A DNA stretch of 64,000 bases from Pseudonocardia hierapolitana. GTDB lineage: Bacteria > Actinomycetota > Actinomycetes > Mycobacteriales > Pseudonocardiaceae. The stretch lies in the NCBI RefSeq assembly GCF_007994075.1, contig NZ_VIWU01000001.1, forward strand, positions 124,001 through 188,000, read 5' to 3'. Shown in pieces: positions 8,564 through 16,011 of this stretch. A model generated the notes under the pieces. That model had not been told where the DNA came from, searched no databases, and saw only the letters and a program-made list of their open reading frames with translations. The position numbers and the translations under genes were made by a program. The number at the start of each line of letters is the position of its first letter. Position 1 is the first letter of the stretch.

Positions 8564-8599
8564 GATGTCTCCTCGCGTGCGGTGGGTCGGCGGTGGTGG

Positions 8600-9013
8600 T
8601 CAGGACAGCCGGCGGGCGACGGCGGGGATCACGATCGCCGCTGCCACGACGTGGGTCAGCATCAGGAACACCTTCGTGGCGATGGTGGCGTCGACGAGCA
8701 CGTCGGGCACGAAGGACAGCACGGTGAGTGCGACCGCGATGCGGATCCACGCGACGCGCGGGCTGCGGGCGAACCGGCGCAGCGCCGTCGCGATTCCGAG
8801 GCCGAGCACGGAGAAGATCACCGTCAGGACGGCGAACCCGGACGGCGGGATCGACGCACCGGAGACGGCCGTGCTGATGCCGACCGCCTGGCCGGCGGCG
8901 GCCACGACGGCGGTGGCGACCGCCGCGGCGACCGTCGCGGCGGAGCCGGCCAGCAGCAGCGAGCCGACGGTCGGGGCGGCGGGAGCGGTGATCGAGGCGG
9001 TGGTGCTGGACAC
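8600..9013 (-). CDS. DUF6069-like four-helix membrane protein
   Basis: From the GTG at 9013, which follows a strong GGAGGTCCC, the product has 137 residues and four predicted membrane helices: ~13-38 (LLLAGSAATVAAAVATAVV), ~52-76, ~85-104 and ~110-132. This matches small actinobacterial DUF6069-type proteins. A longer frame reaches 9166 but is poorly supported. It is the first gene of the ECF42/DGPF operon, 36 bp ahead of the reductase gene. Function unknown. Confidence 0.75.
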   Translation of the reverse strand: MSSTTASITAPAAPTVGSLLLAGSAATVAAAVATAVVAAAGQAVGISTAVSGASIPPSGFAVLTVIFSVLGLGIATALRRFARSPRVAWIRIAVALTVLSFVPDVLVDATIATKVFLMLTHVVAAAIVIPAVARRLS

Positions 9014-9067
9014 GGGACCTCCGGTGGGTGCGGAGACCGGCGCGGATGCCGGTCCCTCACCATGGCC

Positions 9068-9093
9068 ACGAACGAGGTCATCGCGATTCGACA
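9068..9093 (-). promoter_or_regulatory. Candidate ECF42-type promoter
   Basis: On the minus strand TGTCGA (9093-9088) is followed after about 13 bases by CGTTCG. ECF42 promoters are reported to have TGTCGA in the -35 and CGA/TC in the -10 region. The -10 match here is imperfect. The site lies about 60-80 bp before the GTG of the membrane-protein gene, so it could give autoregulation of the cassette. The rest of 9014-9231 holds no gene that I recognise. Confidence 0.35.
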
Positions 9094-9215
9094 CGCCGCG
9101 GAATTCTTGCCAAGATTTTTTCCGGCCTGCGGCGAGCCGGCGCAGCGCTTCCGCCCACCTGCTCACGCCCGCGGCCGGTGCCCGTCCTGCTCAGCGTCGT
9201 CGCGGCATCACGCGT

Positions 9216-9243
9216 ACCGCGGTGATGCCACTCAGCTCCAGCG
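9216..9243. repeat. 28-bp 3'-end repeat, copy 2
   Basis: Shares 26 of 28 bases with 6381-6408. On the minus strand it encodes the final Arg-Trp-Ser-stop of the CbiG-CobJ fusion and continues GTGGCATCACCGCGGT. Confidence 0.8.
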
Positions 9244-10905
9244 GTAGCCGCGCGGCGTGACCATCCGCCCCGCCACCATCCGCGTCGCCGACGACCCGAC
9301 GACCACGGTCGTGAGCATGTCCACCTCGGTCGGGTCGAACTCGGCCAGCGGCGCCGCCCACACCCGCTGCCCCGCCCGGCTCGCCTGCCGCACGGCACCC
9401 ACCGGCGTCGACGGCGGGCGGTACGCCCGGAAGGCGTCCAACGCGGCGCCGAGCTGCCAGTGCCGATCGCGGCTGCGCGGGTTGTAGAAGCAGGTCACGA
9501 GGTCGGCCTCGGCCGCGGCCGCGATCCGCTTCTCGATCACCGGCCACGGGGTGTGCAGGTCCGACAGCGAGATCAGCACGTGGTCGTGCCCGAGCGGGGC
9601 GCCGAGCAGCGCGGCCGCCGCGAGCGAGGCCGTGACGCCGGGGACGCCGACGACCTCGATGTCGGCCCCGGCCTGCTGCAGCGCCGGGCTCGCCATCGCG
9701 TAGACACCGGCGTCGCCGGAGCCGATCAGCGCGACGGCGCGGCCCTTCGTGGCCAGCGCGACCGCATCGGCGGCGCGCTGCTCCTCGTCACCGAGGCCGC
9801 TCACGCGCACTTCGGTGCCGGGGCGCAGCAGGTGGCGGACCTGCTCGACGTACTGGTCCAGCCCCACCACCACGGACGCGCGGCGCAGCTCGGCCTCCGC
9901 ACGCGGGACCCGCAGGTCGGCGGCGCCCGGCCCGAGCCCGATGATCGCCAGCCGCCCGCGGGGCCGGATCCGCGCGGCGGCGACCGTGACGTTCTCGCCC
10001 TTGACCTTCTCGACGACCAGCTCGACCGGCGCCCCGCCGCCCAGCTCGGCGGCGGCGTGCAGGGCGGCGGCCTCGGCGACGCTCGGCGTGCCGACCTCGG
10101 CACGCACCACCTCGCTCGGGTTGGGCACGGCGACCCCGGCGAGCACCTGTGCCGGGTAGGTCCGCAGCTCCGCGGGCGCGATCGCGGCGAGGATGCCGGC
10201 CTCGTCCGCCTTGAGGTCGACGCTCGCGTACGCCCGCACGGCGCGCAGGTCGAAGCCGTGCTCGGTCTCGATGCGCCGCACGGTGTCGGCGACGGCAGCC
10301 GCCGCCACGCCCCGCGCGGACCCGATGCCGAGGACCAGCGTCCGCGGCACGACCCGGGTGACGTCCGCCTCGAGGCGGTCGGTGACGACGATGCGGTGCC
10401 CCGGCCGTACCGCGGGATGCCGCGGTACGGGCGTGGGGGGAAGCGGGAAGGCCAGGGGGTTCTCGACCACCGCCGCGCCGTCCAGCAACGCACGACCGGC
10501 CGCCGCCGCGTCCCCGTCCACCACCGCGTCGAGGGCCGCGGCCATGTCCTGGATGCCGGTCGTCGCCGTGGCGTCGGAGGCCGTCGTGATCACCGGCTGG
10601 GCACCGAGCAGCGCGCCGACGCGCTCGGCGAGTGCGTTGGCACCGCCCTCGTGCCCGCCGGTGACGGCCACGGCGAAGCGGCGGGCCTCGTCGACGCAGA
10701 CCACACCGGGGTCGGTCTGCTTGTCCGCCAGCAGCGGGGCGACGAGCCGCACGGTGGCGCCCGTGGCGAGGAAGAACACGGCGGCGTCGAGGCGTGGCCA
10801 CAGCCGCTGCAGTTCGTCGAGCGGGTGCACCTGGGCGTCGAGCGCGGGGGCGACCTCGGCCGCGGCGCGCCGCCCGGCGTCGGTGACGGCGAACAGGGCG
10901 ATCAT
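9232..10905 (-). CDS. cobJ: CbiG-CobJ fusion: cobalt-precorrin-5A hydrolase / precorrin-3B C17-methyltransferase
   Basis: A 557-residue fusion. Residues ~1-300 are CbiG-like: an N-terminal core with FFLATGATVRLVAPLLADK and GGHEGGANALAERVG, and a C-terminal part with VLGIGSARGV. Residues ~310-555 are a tetrapyrrole methylase of the CobJ/CbiH type (IIGLGPGAADLRVPRAE; SGDAGVYAMASPALQ; VVGVPGVTASLAAAALLGAPLGHD; CFYNPRSRDRHWQLG). CobJ performs ring contraction and C17 methylation. A CbiG domain belongs to the oxygen-independent route, so the fusion mixes route markers. ATG 10905 overlaps the cobL stop by 4 bp. The last codons derive from a 28-bp repeat. Confidence 0.92.
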   Translation of the reverse strand: MIALFAVTDAGRRAAAEVAPALDAQVHPLDELQRLWPRLDAAVFFLATGATVRLVAPLLADKQTDPGVVCVDEARRFAVAVTGGHEGGANALAERVGALLGAQPVITTASDATATTGIQDMAAALDAVVDGDAAAAGRALLDGAAVVENPLAFPLPPTPVPRHPAVRPGHRIVVTDRLEADVTRVVPRTLVLGIGSARGVAAAAVADTVRRIETEHGFDLRAVRAYASVDLKADEAGILAAIAPAELRTYPAQVLAGVAVPNPSEVVRAEVGTPSVAEAAALHAAAELGGGAPVELVVEKVKGENVTVAAARIRPRGRLAIIGLGPGAADLRVPRAEAELRRASVVVGLDQYVEQVRHLLRPGTEVRVSGLGDEEQRAADAVALATKGRAVALIGSGDAGVYAMASPALQQAGADIEVVGVPGVTASLAAAALLGAPLGHDHVLISLSDLHTPWPVIEKRIAAAAEADLVTCFYNPRSRDRHWQLGAALDAFRAYRPPSTPVGAVRQASRAGQRVWAAPLAEFDPTEVDMLTTVVVGSSATRMVAGRMVTPRGYRWS

Positions 10906-12128
10906 CGGCTCGTCCCCCAGAGGATCGTGATCGGGTTGGTGGCGGCGAGCCGGACGGAGCCGTCCGGCAGGTCGGCGAAGCGGGACGCCGCGAGCTGCAC
11001 GCCGTCCACGGCCAGGCCTGCGGCCTGCAGCGCGGCGCGGGTGGGCGCGATCCGGTCGAGCGCCGCGAGCGCCACGACGACGCGCTCCGGCCCGGCGGCC
11101 GCCGCGGCGGCGACCACGTCGGGACCGCCGCCTCCGACGAACACCGCGTCCGGGCGGGGCAGTCCGGCCAGTGCCGCCGGGGCCTCGCCGGCCACGACGC
11201 GGACGTCGACGCCGTGGGCGGCCGCGTTGGCGGCGACGCGCGCGGCGTCGTCGGTCCGCCGCTCGACGGCGAGCGCTGCAGCGCCGAGCCGTGCGCACTC
11301 GACGGCCACCGAGCCGGACCCGGCGCCGACGTCCCAGACGAGGGCACCGGGACGCGGGGCGAGCCGGGCCAGCGCGAGCGCCCGCACCTCGGCCTTGGTG
11401 ACCATGCCGGCACGGTGGTCGAACGCGTCGTCGGGAAGCGCCCACCCGCCCGCGGGCGGGACGGGTTCTCCGCCTGCGTACCAGCCGCGGGCCGGCACCG
11501 CGTCCGGCTCGCGGAGGCTCAGCACGACCGTGAGCGGGTGCCACTCGCGGGCGGCGGCCTCGCCGGCGGGCAGCGTGACGAACCGCTCCCCGTGCCCACC
11601 CAGGTCCTCGGCGACCACGAGCGTGCGCGGCCAGCCCTCCAGCGCGGCCCCGATCTCCGCGGGCCCGGCCCCCGGCGCGGTGAGCACGGCGACGGCGGGC
11701 CGCGCGCGGCAGACGTTGACGGCCGGACGCAGGTCCCGCCCGTGCGCGCTGACGACGGTGACGTCGTCCCAGGAGCGGCCGATGCGCGCGAACAGCAGCT
11801 GCAGGCTGGAGCGCGCCGGGAGCACGACCGGCTCGTGCCCGCGCTCGCGCAGCAGCCGCACGATGCCGAAGAACCCCGGATCCCCGCTTGCGAGCACGAC
11901 ACCGCGCCGCCCGGCCAGCCGCTCCACCCCGGCGTCCACCGACCCCAACACAACCCGCTCCGCGGCGGTCGGTACCGGGACGGCCTCGAGATGCCGAGCG
12001 GCCCCCACGACGACCTCGGCACAGGCGAGTGCATCCCGTGCAGGCGCGGAAAGGGGCTCCCCGTCGATCCCGATCACGGCGAGCGTTTCCGACGAACGCG
12101 CCGTCCGTCGGTCGAGGGCAGGGCTCAC
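10902..12128 (-). CDS. cobL: Precorrin-6Y C5,15-methyltransferase (decarboxylating)
   Basis: A 408-residue two-domain enzyme. The N-terminal CbiE-like methylase (~8-195) has LAVIGIDGEPLS, LASGDPGFFGIVRLL and VSAHGRDLRP. The C-terminal CbiT-like domain (~235-400) has the class I SAM motif VWDVGAGSGSVAVECARLG and AVFVGGGG. It methylates C5 and C15 and decarboxylates the C12 acetate. GTG at 12128 overlaps the cobM stop (GTGA) and the cobJ start overlaps its own stop, so the three form one unit. Confidence 0.93.
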   Translation of the reverse strand: MSPALDRRTARSSETLAVIGIDGEPLSAPARDALACAEVVVGAARHLEAVPVPTAAERVVLGSVDAGVERLAGRRGVVLASGDPGFFGIVRLLRERGHEPVVLPARSSLQLLFARIGRSWDDVTVVSAHGRDLRPAVNVCRARPAVAVLTAPGAGPAEIGAALEGWPRTLVVAEDLGGHGERFVTLPAGEAAAREWHPLTVVLSLREPDAVPARGWYAGGEPVPPAGGWALPDDAFDHRAGMVTKAEVRALALARLAPRPGALVWDVGAGSGSVAVECARLGAAALAVERRTDDAARVAANAAAHGVDVRVVAGEAPAALAGLPRPDAVFVGGGGPDVVAAAAAAGPERVVVALAALDRIAPTRAALQAAGLAVDGVQLAASRFADLPDGSVRLAATNPITILWGTSR

Positions 12129-12934
12129 GAGGATCGGCGCGCCCGCAGTTCGCGCCGGGCGGCCCGGTCCGGCTTGCGGAAGGTGTGGAAGTGGCCCGGG
12201 TGGTAGAGGTGGCTCCTCGTCCCCGCCGCGGCCAGGGCCGGGCCCACCAGGAACAGGGTGTGGCGCCACAGCTTGTTCTGCTTGCAGACGTGCTCGACCT
12301 CGTCGAGCCGGCAGCGCATGGTCAGCTCGTCGGGCCAGCTGGTGCGGTGGGCGACGACCACGGGGGTGTCGTCCGGGTAGCCGCCCGCCCGCAGCTCGGC
12401 CACCATCTGACCGGACCGCGCAGCGGACAGGAAGATCGCCATCGTGGTGCCGTGCCGGGCGAACTCCCGCAGCTTCTCCTTCGGCGGCATCGGCGTCTTG
12501 CCGCCTTCGAGCCGGGTGAGCACCACCGACTGCGCGACCTCGGGGATGGTCAGCTCCCGCCCGGCGACGGCGGCGGCCGCGCCGAACGCCGACACCCCGG
12601 GCACGATCTCCACCTCGAGCCCGAGGTCCTCGGCAGCGTCGTACTGCTCCTGCACCGCCCCCCACAGGGACGGGTCACCGGAGTGCACGCGCGCGACCTT
12701 CAGGCCATCGGCGGCGGCCCTCCGGTAGAGGGCGAGGACGTCCTCGTGCGCGATCTGCGAGGAGTCGACCAGCTCGGCGTCCGGCCGTGCGTGCTCGGTG
12801 ACGCACTCGGCCATCACGAGGCTGGCCGCCCAGATCACGACGTCCGCCTCGGCGATCCGCCGCGCTCCCCGCAGCGTGATGAGGTCGGCCGCGCCCGGCC
12901 CGGCCCCCACGAATGACACCTTTCCGCGCTTCAC
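12125..12934 (-). CDS. cobM: Precorrin-4 C11-methyltransferase
   Basis: A 269-residue CobM/CbiF methylase. It starts MKRGKVSFVGAGPGAADLIT (cofactor loop), has VHSGDPSLWGAVQEQYD, VPGVSAFGAAAAVAGRELT, and the family-specific RTPMPPKE-like segment (GGKTPMPPKEKLREFA). It is first in the cobM-cobL-cbiG/cobJ operon. Only 58 bp separate it from the TetR gene upstream and no riboswitch is visible there, so a short promoter in that gap or read-through is required. Confidence 0.93.
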   Translation of the reverse strand: MKRGKVSFVGAGPGAADLITLRGARRIAEADVVIWAASLVMAECVTEHARPDAELVDSSQIAHEDVLALYRRAAADGLKVARVHSGDPSLWGAVQEQYDAAEDLGLEVEIVPGVSAFGAAAAVAGRELTIPEVAQSVVLTRLEGGKTPMPPKEKLREFARHGTTMAIFLSAARSGQMVAELRAGGYPDDTPVVVAHRTSWPDELTMRCRLDEVEHVCKQNKLWRHTLFLVGPALAAAGTRSHLYHPGHFHTFRKPDRAARRELRARRSS

Positions 12935-12992
12935 GCCGGTCAGTCTGTGCCCCGGGGCGCCGCGGAGTCCATGCGGCTGCGACGTTGCGCAC

Positions 12993-13529
12993 TCATCCCG
13001 GCCGCAGCGCCCGCGCCGCCGACGCGACCGCGGCCTCGGCGTAGCCGTCCAGGGGTTCGTCGCCCATCAGCACCACGCAGTCCTGCAGCCCGCCGAAGGC
13101 GATGATCGCCCGGACGCGGTCGGCAGGCACGTCGCTGCCGACCAGCAGCCGGTCCACCTCGAGCCGCCGGTAGAGCACCTGGGTGAGGGTGCCCAGCCGG
13201 GCGAGCACCGTGGGATCACGCAACACGCTCTGCAGCAGCTTGCGGTGCCGGTGACACAGTTCCAGGTACCGGCGCAGGATGGCGGCGGGATCGCCCGGCC
13301 CCACCTCGCGCACGTGGGCGAAGAAGGCCTCCAGCTCGTCGGTCAGCGGCCGGGCCAGCTCGGCGAGCAGCTCGTCCTTGGACGGGAAGTGGTAGTAGAG
13401 CGCGGCCTTGGTGATGCCGAGCCGCTCCGCGATCTGACGCAGGCTCGTCTGCTCGACCCCGTTCTCGGCGAACAGCTCCAGAGCGACGGCGCGGATGTCC
13501 TCCCGCGTGTCGGCGTTGCGGCGCGGCAC
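12993..13529 (-). CDS. TetR/AcrR-family repressor
   Basis: A 178-residue regulator with an N-terminal HTH (ALELFAENGVEQTSLRQIAERLGITKAALYYHFPSKDELL, ~15-55) and a helical ligand-binding domain. It is divergent from a FAD-dependent monooxygenase gene, and a perfect 11-bp inverted repeat lies in the shared promoter region. The likely role is local repression of the monooxygenase and of itself. The ligand is unknown. Confidence 0.9.
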   Translation of the reverse strand: MPRRNADTREDIRAVALELFAENGVEQTSLRQIAERLGITKAALYYHFPSKDELLAELARPLTDELEAFFAHVREVGPGDPAAILRRYLELCHRHRKLLQSVLRDPTVLARLGTLTQVLYRRLEVDRLLVGSDVPADRVRAIIAFGGLQDCVVLMGDEPLDGYAEAAVASAARALRPG

Positions 13530-13550
13530 GGCGCAAAGCCTACCGGTTAT

Positions 13551-13594
13551 CTACTTGCCGCCCGGTCAGTTGTTCCTTACCGTGCGGCAAGTAG
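13551..13594. promoter_or_regulatory. TetR operator candidate between divergent genes
   Basis: CTACTTGCCGC (13551-13561) is matched exactly by its inverse GCGGCAAGTAG (13584-13594), with a 22-bp spacer. The site lies 20-65 bp from both starts, where bound repressor would block both divergent promoters. Confidence 0.75.
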
Positions 13595-13613
13595 GCACAT
13601 CGGAAGGAACCCC

Positions 13614-14843
13614 ATGACCCGCACAGTCCTGATCTCCGGCGCGAGCATCGCCGGGCCGGCGCTCGCGTTCTGGCTGCACCGCCACGGCTTCCGGCCCGTC
13701 GTCGTCGAACGCGCCCCGGCCATCCGGGCAGGCGGCTACCCGATCGACGTCCGCGCGGGCGCGGTCGAGGTCGTCCAACGCATGGGTCTGCTGCCCGCCG
13801 TCCGGGAGGCACACGTCGACACCCAGCGGGGGAGGTTCGTCGACGCCCGCGGGCGGGTGATCGCCCGCATCACGCCGGACGAGTTCACGGGAAGCCCGGA
13901 GGGCCGCGACGTCGAGCTCCCCCGCGGCGACCTCGCGCGCCTGCTCCACCAGCGGACCCGCGACGACGTCGAGTACCTGTTCGACGACACGATCACCGGG
14001 CTCGACCAGCGCGAGAACGGCGTGCACGTGACGTTCGGGAAGGCGTCGCCACGCACGGTCGACCTCGTGATCGGGGCCGACGGGCTCCACTCGACGGTCC
14101 GCGCGCTCGCATTCGGGCCGGAGAGCGACTACCGGCACGACCTCGGATTCGCCTTCGCCGGGTTCTCCCTCGACCCCGCCGCGGTCGCCGGCCGGAAGCT
14201 GGAGCAGGAGTTCGTCGCGCACAACACGCCGGGACGGATGGCCGCCGTCTACGCCGTGCGCGGGCAGCAGCGGCTCACCGGGATGCTCGCCTTCTCCACG
14301 CCGCCCGGGTTCGCGGTCGATCCCCGTGACCTCGCTGGCCAGCGCGACGTCGTGGCCGCGGCGTTCCGCGCAGGCGGGTGGGAGGTGCCCGGGCTGGTCG
14401 CCGCCATGCGGACCGCGGAGGACTTCTTCTTCGACACCGTGAGCCAGATCCGGATGCCGCGCTGGAGCACCGGACGGGTCGCGCTGGTCGGCGATGCGGC
14501 CCACGCCCCGGCGCTGCTGTCCGGCCAGGGCACCAGCCTCGCCCTGATCGGGGCCTACGTGCTCGCGGGCGAGCTCGCCGCGGCGGAGGGTGACCCCGCG
14601 GCCGCGTTCGCCGCCTACGAGCGGGCCCTGCGCCCGTTCGTCGAACGCAACCAGCAGCTCGCGACGTCCGGCGGCGCCACCTTGATCCCCCGGACCCGCA
14701 CGGCCCTCTGGCTGCGCAACCGCGTGCTCGCCGTGCTCCCCCACCTCGGCCCGGCGAAGCGGCTGTTCACGGGCCGCGTCGACGAAGCGGCGCGCTCCTT
14801 CCCCCTCCCCGACTACCCGAGCCCGGTCGCCGACGTCGCGTGA
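13614..14843 (+). CDS. FAD-dependent monooxygenase (PHBH-like)
   Basis: A 409-residue class A flavoprotein hydroxylase. N-terminal dinucleotide fold ISGASIAGPALAFWLHRHG and VVVERAP (~5-40), the IGADGLHSTVR motif (~160), and the second FAD motif GRVALVGDAAHAPALLSGQGTSLALIGAYVLAGEL (~290-325). Similar proteins hydroxylate aromatic compounds or inactivate tetracycline- and rifamycin-like drugs. Control by the adjacent TetR gene suggests induction by its substrate. ATG at 13614 follows GGAAGGAA. Confidence 0.88.
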   Translation: MTRTVLISGASIAGPALAFWLHRHGFRPVVVERAPAIRAGGYPIDVRAGAVEVVQRMGLLPAVREAHVDTQRGRFVDARGRVIARITPDEFTGSPEGRDVELPRGDLARLLHQRTRDDVEYLFDDTITGLDQRENGVHVTFGKASPRTVDLVIGADGLHSTVRALAFGPESDYRHDLGFAFAGFSLDPAAVAGRKLEQEFVAHNTPGRMAAVYAVRGQQRLTGMLAFSTPPGFAVDPRDLAGQRDVVAAAFRAGGWEVPGLVAAMRTAEDFFFDTVSQIRMPRWSTGRVALVGDAAHAPALLSGQGTSLALIGAYVLAGELAAAEGDPAAAFAAYERALRPFVERNQQLATSGGATLIPRTRTALWLRNRVLAVLPHLGPAKRLFTGRVDEAARSFPLPDYPSPVADVA

Positions 14844-14848
14844 CCCGC

Positions 14849-15901
14849 TCAGGCGGCCGTGCTGCGGCCCGCCACCACCGCGGCGTCCAGCGCCCGGGCC
14901 GACGTCGAGAGGGCCGTGTCCAGCACCTGGAGGCGGCGGCGCGGGTTCATCAGGTTGCCGCCCATCGCCTGCAGGTCCGCAGGCCCCGGGGTCAGCACGG
15001 TGACGCGCGTGCCCAGCTCACGAACGGCCCGCACCTCCGCGTCGAGCCAGCGGGTGAGCAGCCGGCGCACCCGCCGCTCGACCACCGCGACCGGGTCGGC
15101 CGGGCGGTCGTAGTCGTAGCTCGCCATCGGCGCGAGGACGTACACCTCGTCCAGCACCGGCGCGCCCGGCCGCGCGAGCAGCGCGAGCGACGTGGCCGAG
15201 GCGACGCCGCCGTCGACGTAGCGGCGTCCCGCGATCACCTGCGGCGCGAACCAGCCCGGAATCGCGCACGAGGCGAGCACGGCGTCGGCCACGGACGCGG
15301 CCGGAGCGCCCGCACGCCCGAACACCACCCGGCGCCCCGAGTCGTAGTCGACGGCCACCACCCACAGCGGGTTGCCGGGCACCCAGCCGTCCGCCTGCGC
15401 CCCGCCGCGCGCCTGGAGTGCGTCGACCATCCGCACGAGCGAGGTCATCCGCCGCCGCCCCAGCGGCAGCAGGCCGGACGCGGCCACCACGGGGTTCATC
15501 CGGCACGGCGAGACGGCGGCCACGGCGAGCAGCCGGGGCGACCCGGGCCGCGGCAGCGGCACCGGAGGCCTGCCGTCGCCGGACTCACGTTCGATCGTGC
15601 GCAGCTCGGGCAGCTCGTCGGGCCTGCGGTCGGGAACGGCGGCCGGATCGGCACCGCGCTGGTGGGCGAGCAGCTCCGGTACGTCCATGCCGCACCGCAA
15701 CGCCGCCCCGAGAACCGCGCCCGCGCTGGTACCGAGCACGAGATCGAGCTCGCCCGGCGGCCGGCCGAGGCGCTCGGCGAGGAGGGTGAGCACACCCGCC
15801 GTCCAGGCCGATCCGAGCAGGCCACCTGCGCCGAGCACGAGCCCGATCCGGGGTGCGTGGCGCCGGCGGGAGCGGGAGCGAGGCATGATCGTGTCCGGCA
15901 C
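14849..15901 (-). CDS. Patatin-like phospholipase
   Basis: A 350-residue patatin-fold acyl hydrolase. It shows the Gly-rich oxyanion loop IGLVLGAGGLLGSAW (~19-33), the nucleophile elbow GTSAG with Ser59, and the catalytic dyad partner in YVDGGVAS (~220). GTG at 15901 is preferred because GGGGAGGT lies just upstream; an ATG at 15886 would shorten it by five residues. It is convergent with the monooxygenase gene, ending 5 bp from it. Role probably lipid hydrolysis; no signal peptide. Confidence 0.87.
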   Translation of the reverse strand: MPDTIMPRSRSRRRHAPRIGLVLGAGGLLGSAWTAGVLTLLAERLGRPPGELDLVLGTSAGAVLGAALRCGMDVPELLAHQRGADPAAVPDRRPDELPELRTIERESGDGRPPVPLPRPGSPRLLAVAAVSPCRMNPVVAASGLLPLGRRRMTSLVRMVDALQARGGAQADGWVPGNPLWVVAVDYDSGRRVVFGRAGAPAASVADAVLASCAIPGWFAPQVIAGRRYVDGGVASATSLALLARPGAPVLDEVYVLAPMASYDYDRPADPVAVVERRVRRLLTRWLDAEVRAVRELGTRVTVLTPGPADLQAMGGNLMNPRRRLQVLDTALSTSARALDAAVVAGRSTAA

Positions 15902-16011
15902 GGCGACCTCCCCGTCGAGCGTCGGTTACTGAACGGTAGCAATTGGCCCGGCCGACGGCATCCACTGATCAGGGATCTCCGCCGGCGACGGGCAGTGATG
16001 AGGCGCGCGGG

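Noticed and set aside
9460..12519. A 1,019-codon open frame on the plus strand opposite cobJ-cobL-cobM
   Set aside because: It is the antisense shadow of three clearly recognisable cobalamin genes. Its translation is low-complexity and Arg/Pro/Ala-rich and matches no family.
12935..12992. Second cobalamin riboswitch before cobM
   Set aside because: The gap is only 58 bp and lacks the GCCACTGTGA core and B12 box.
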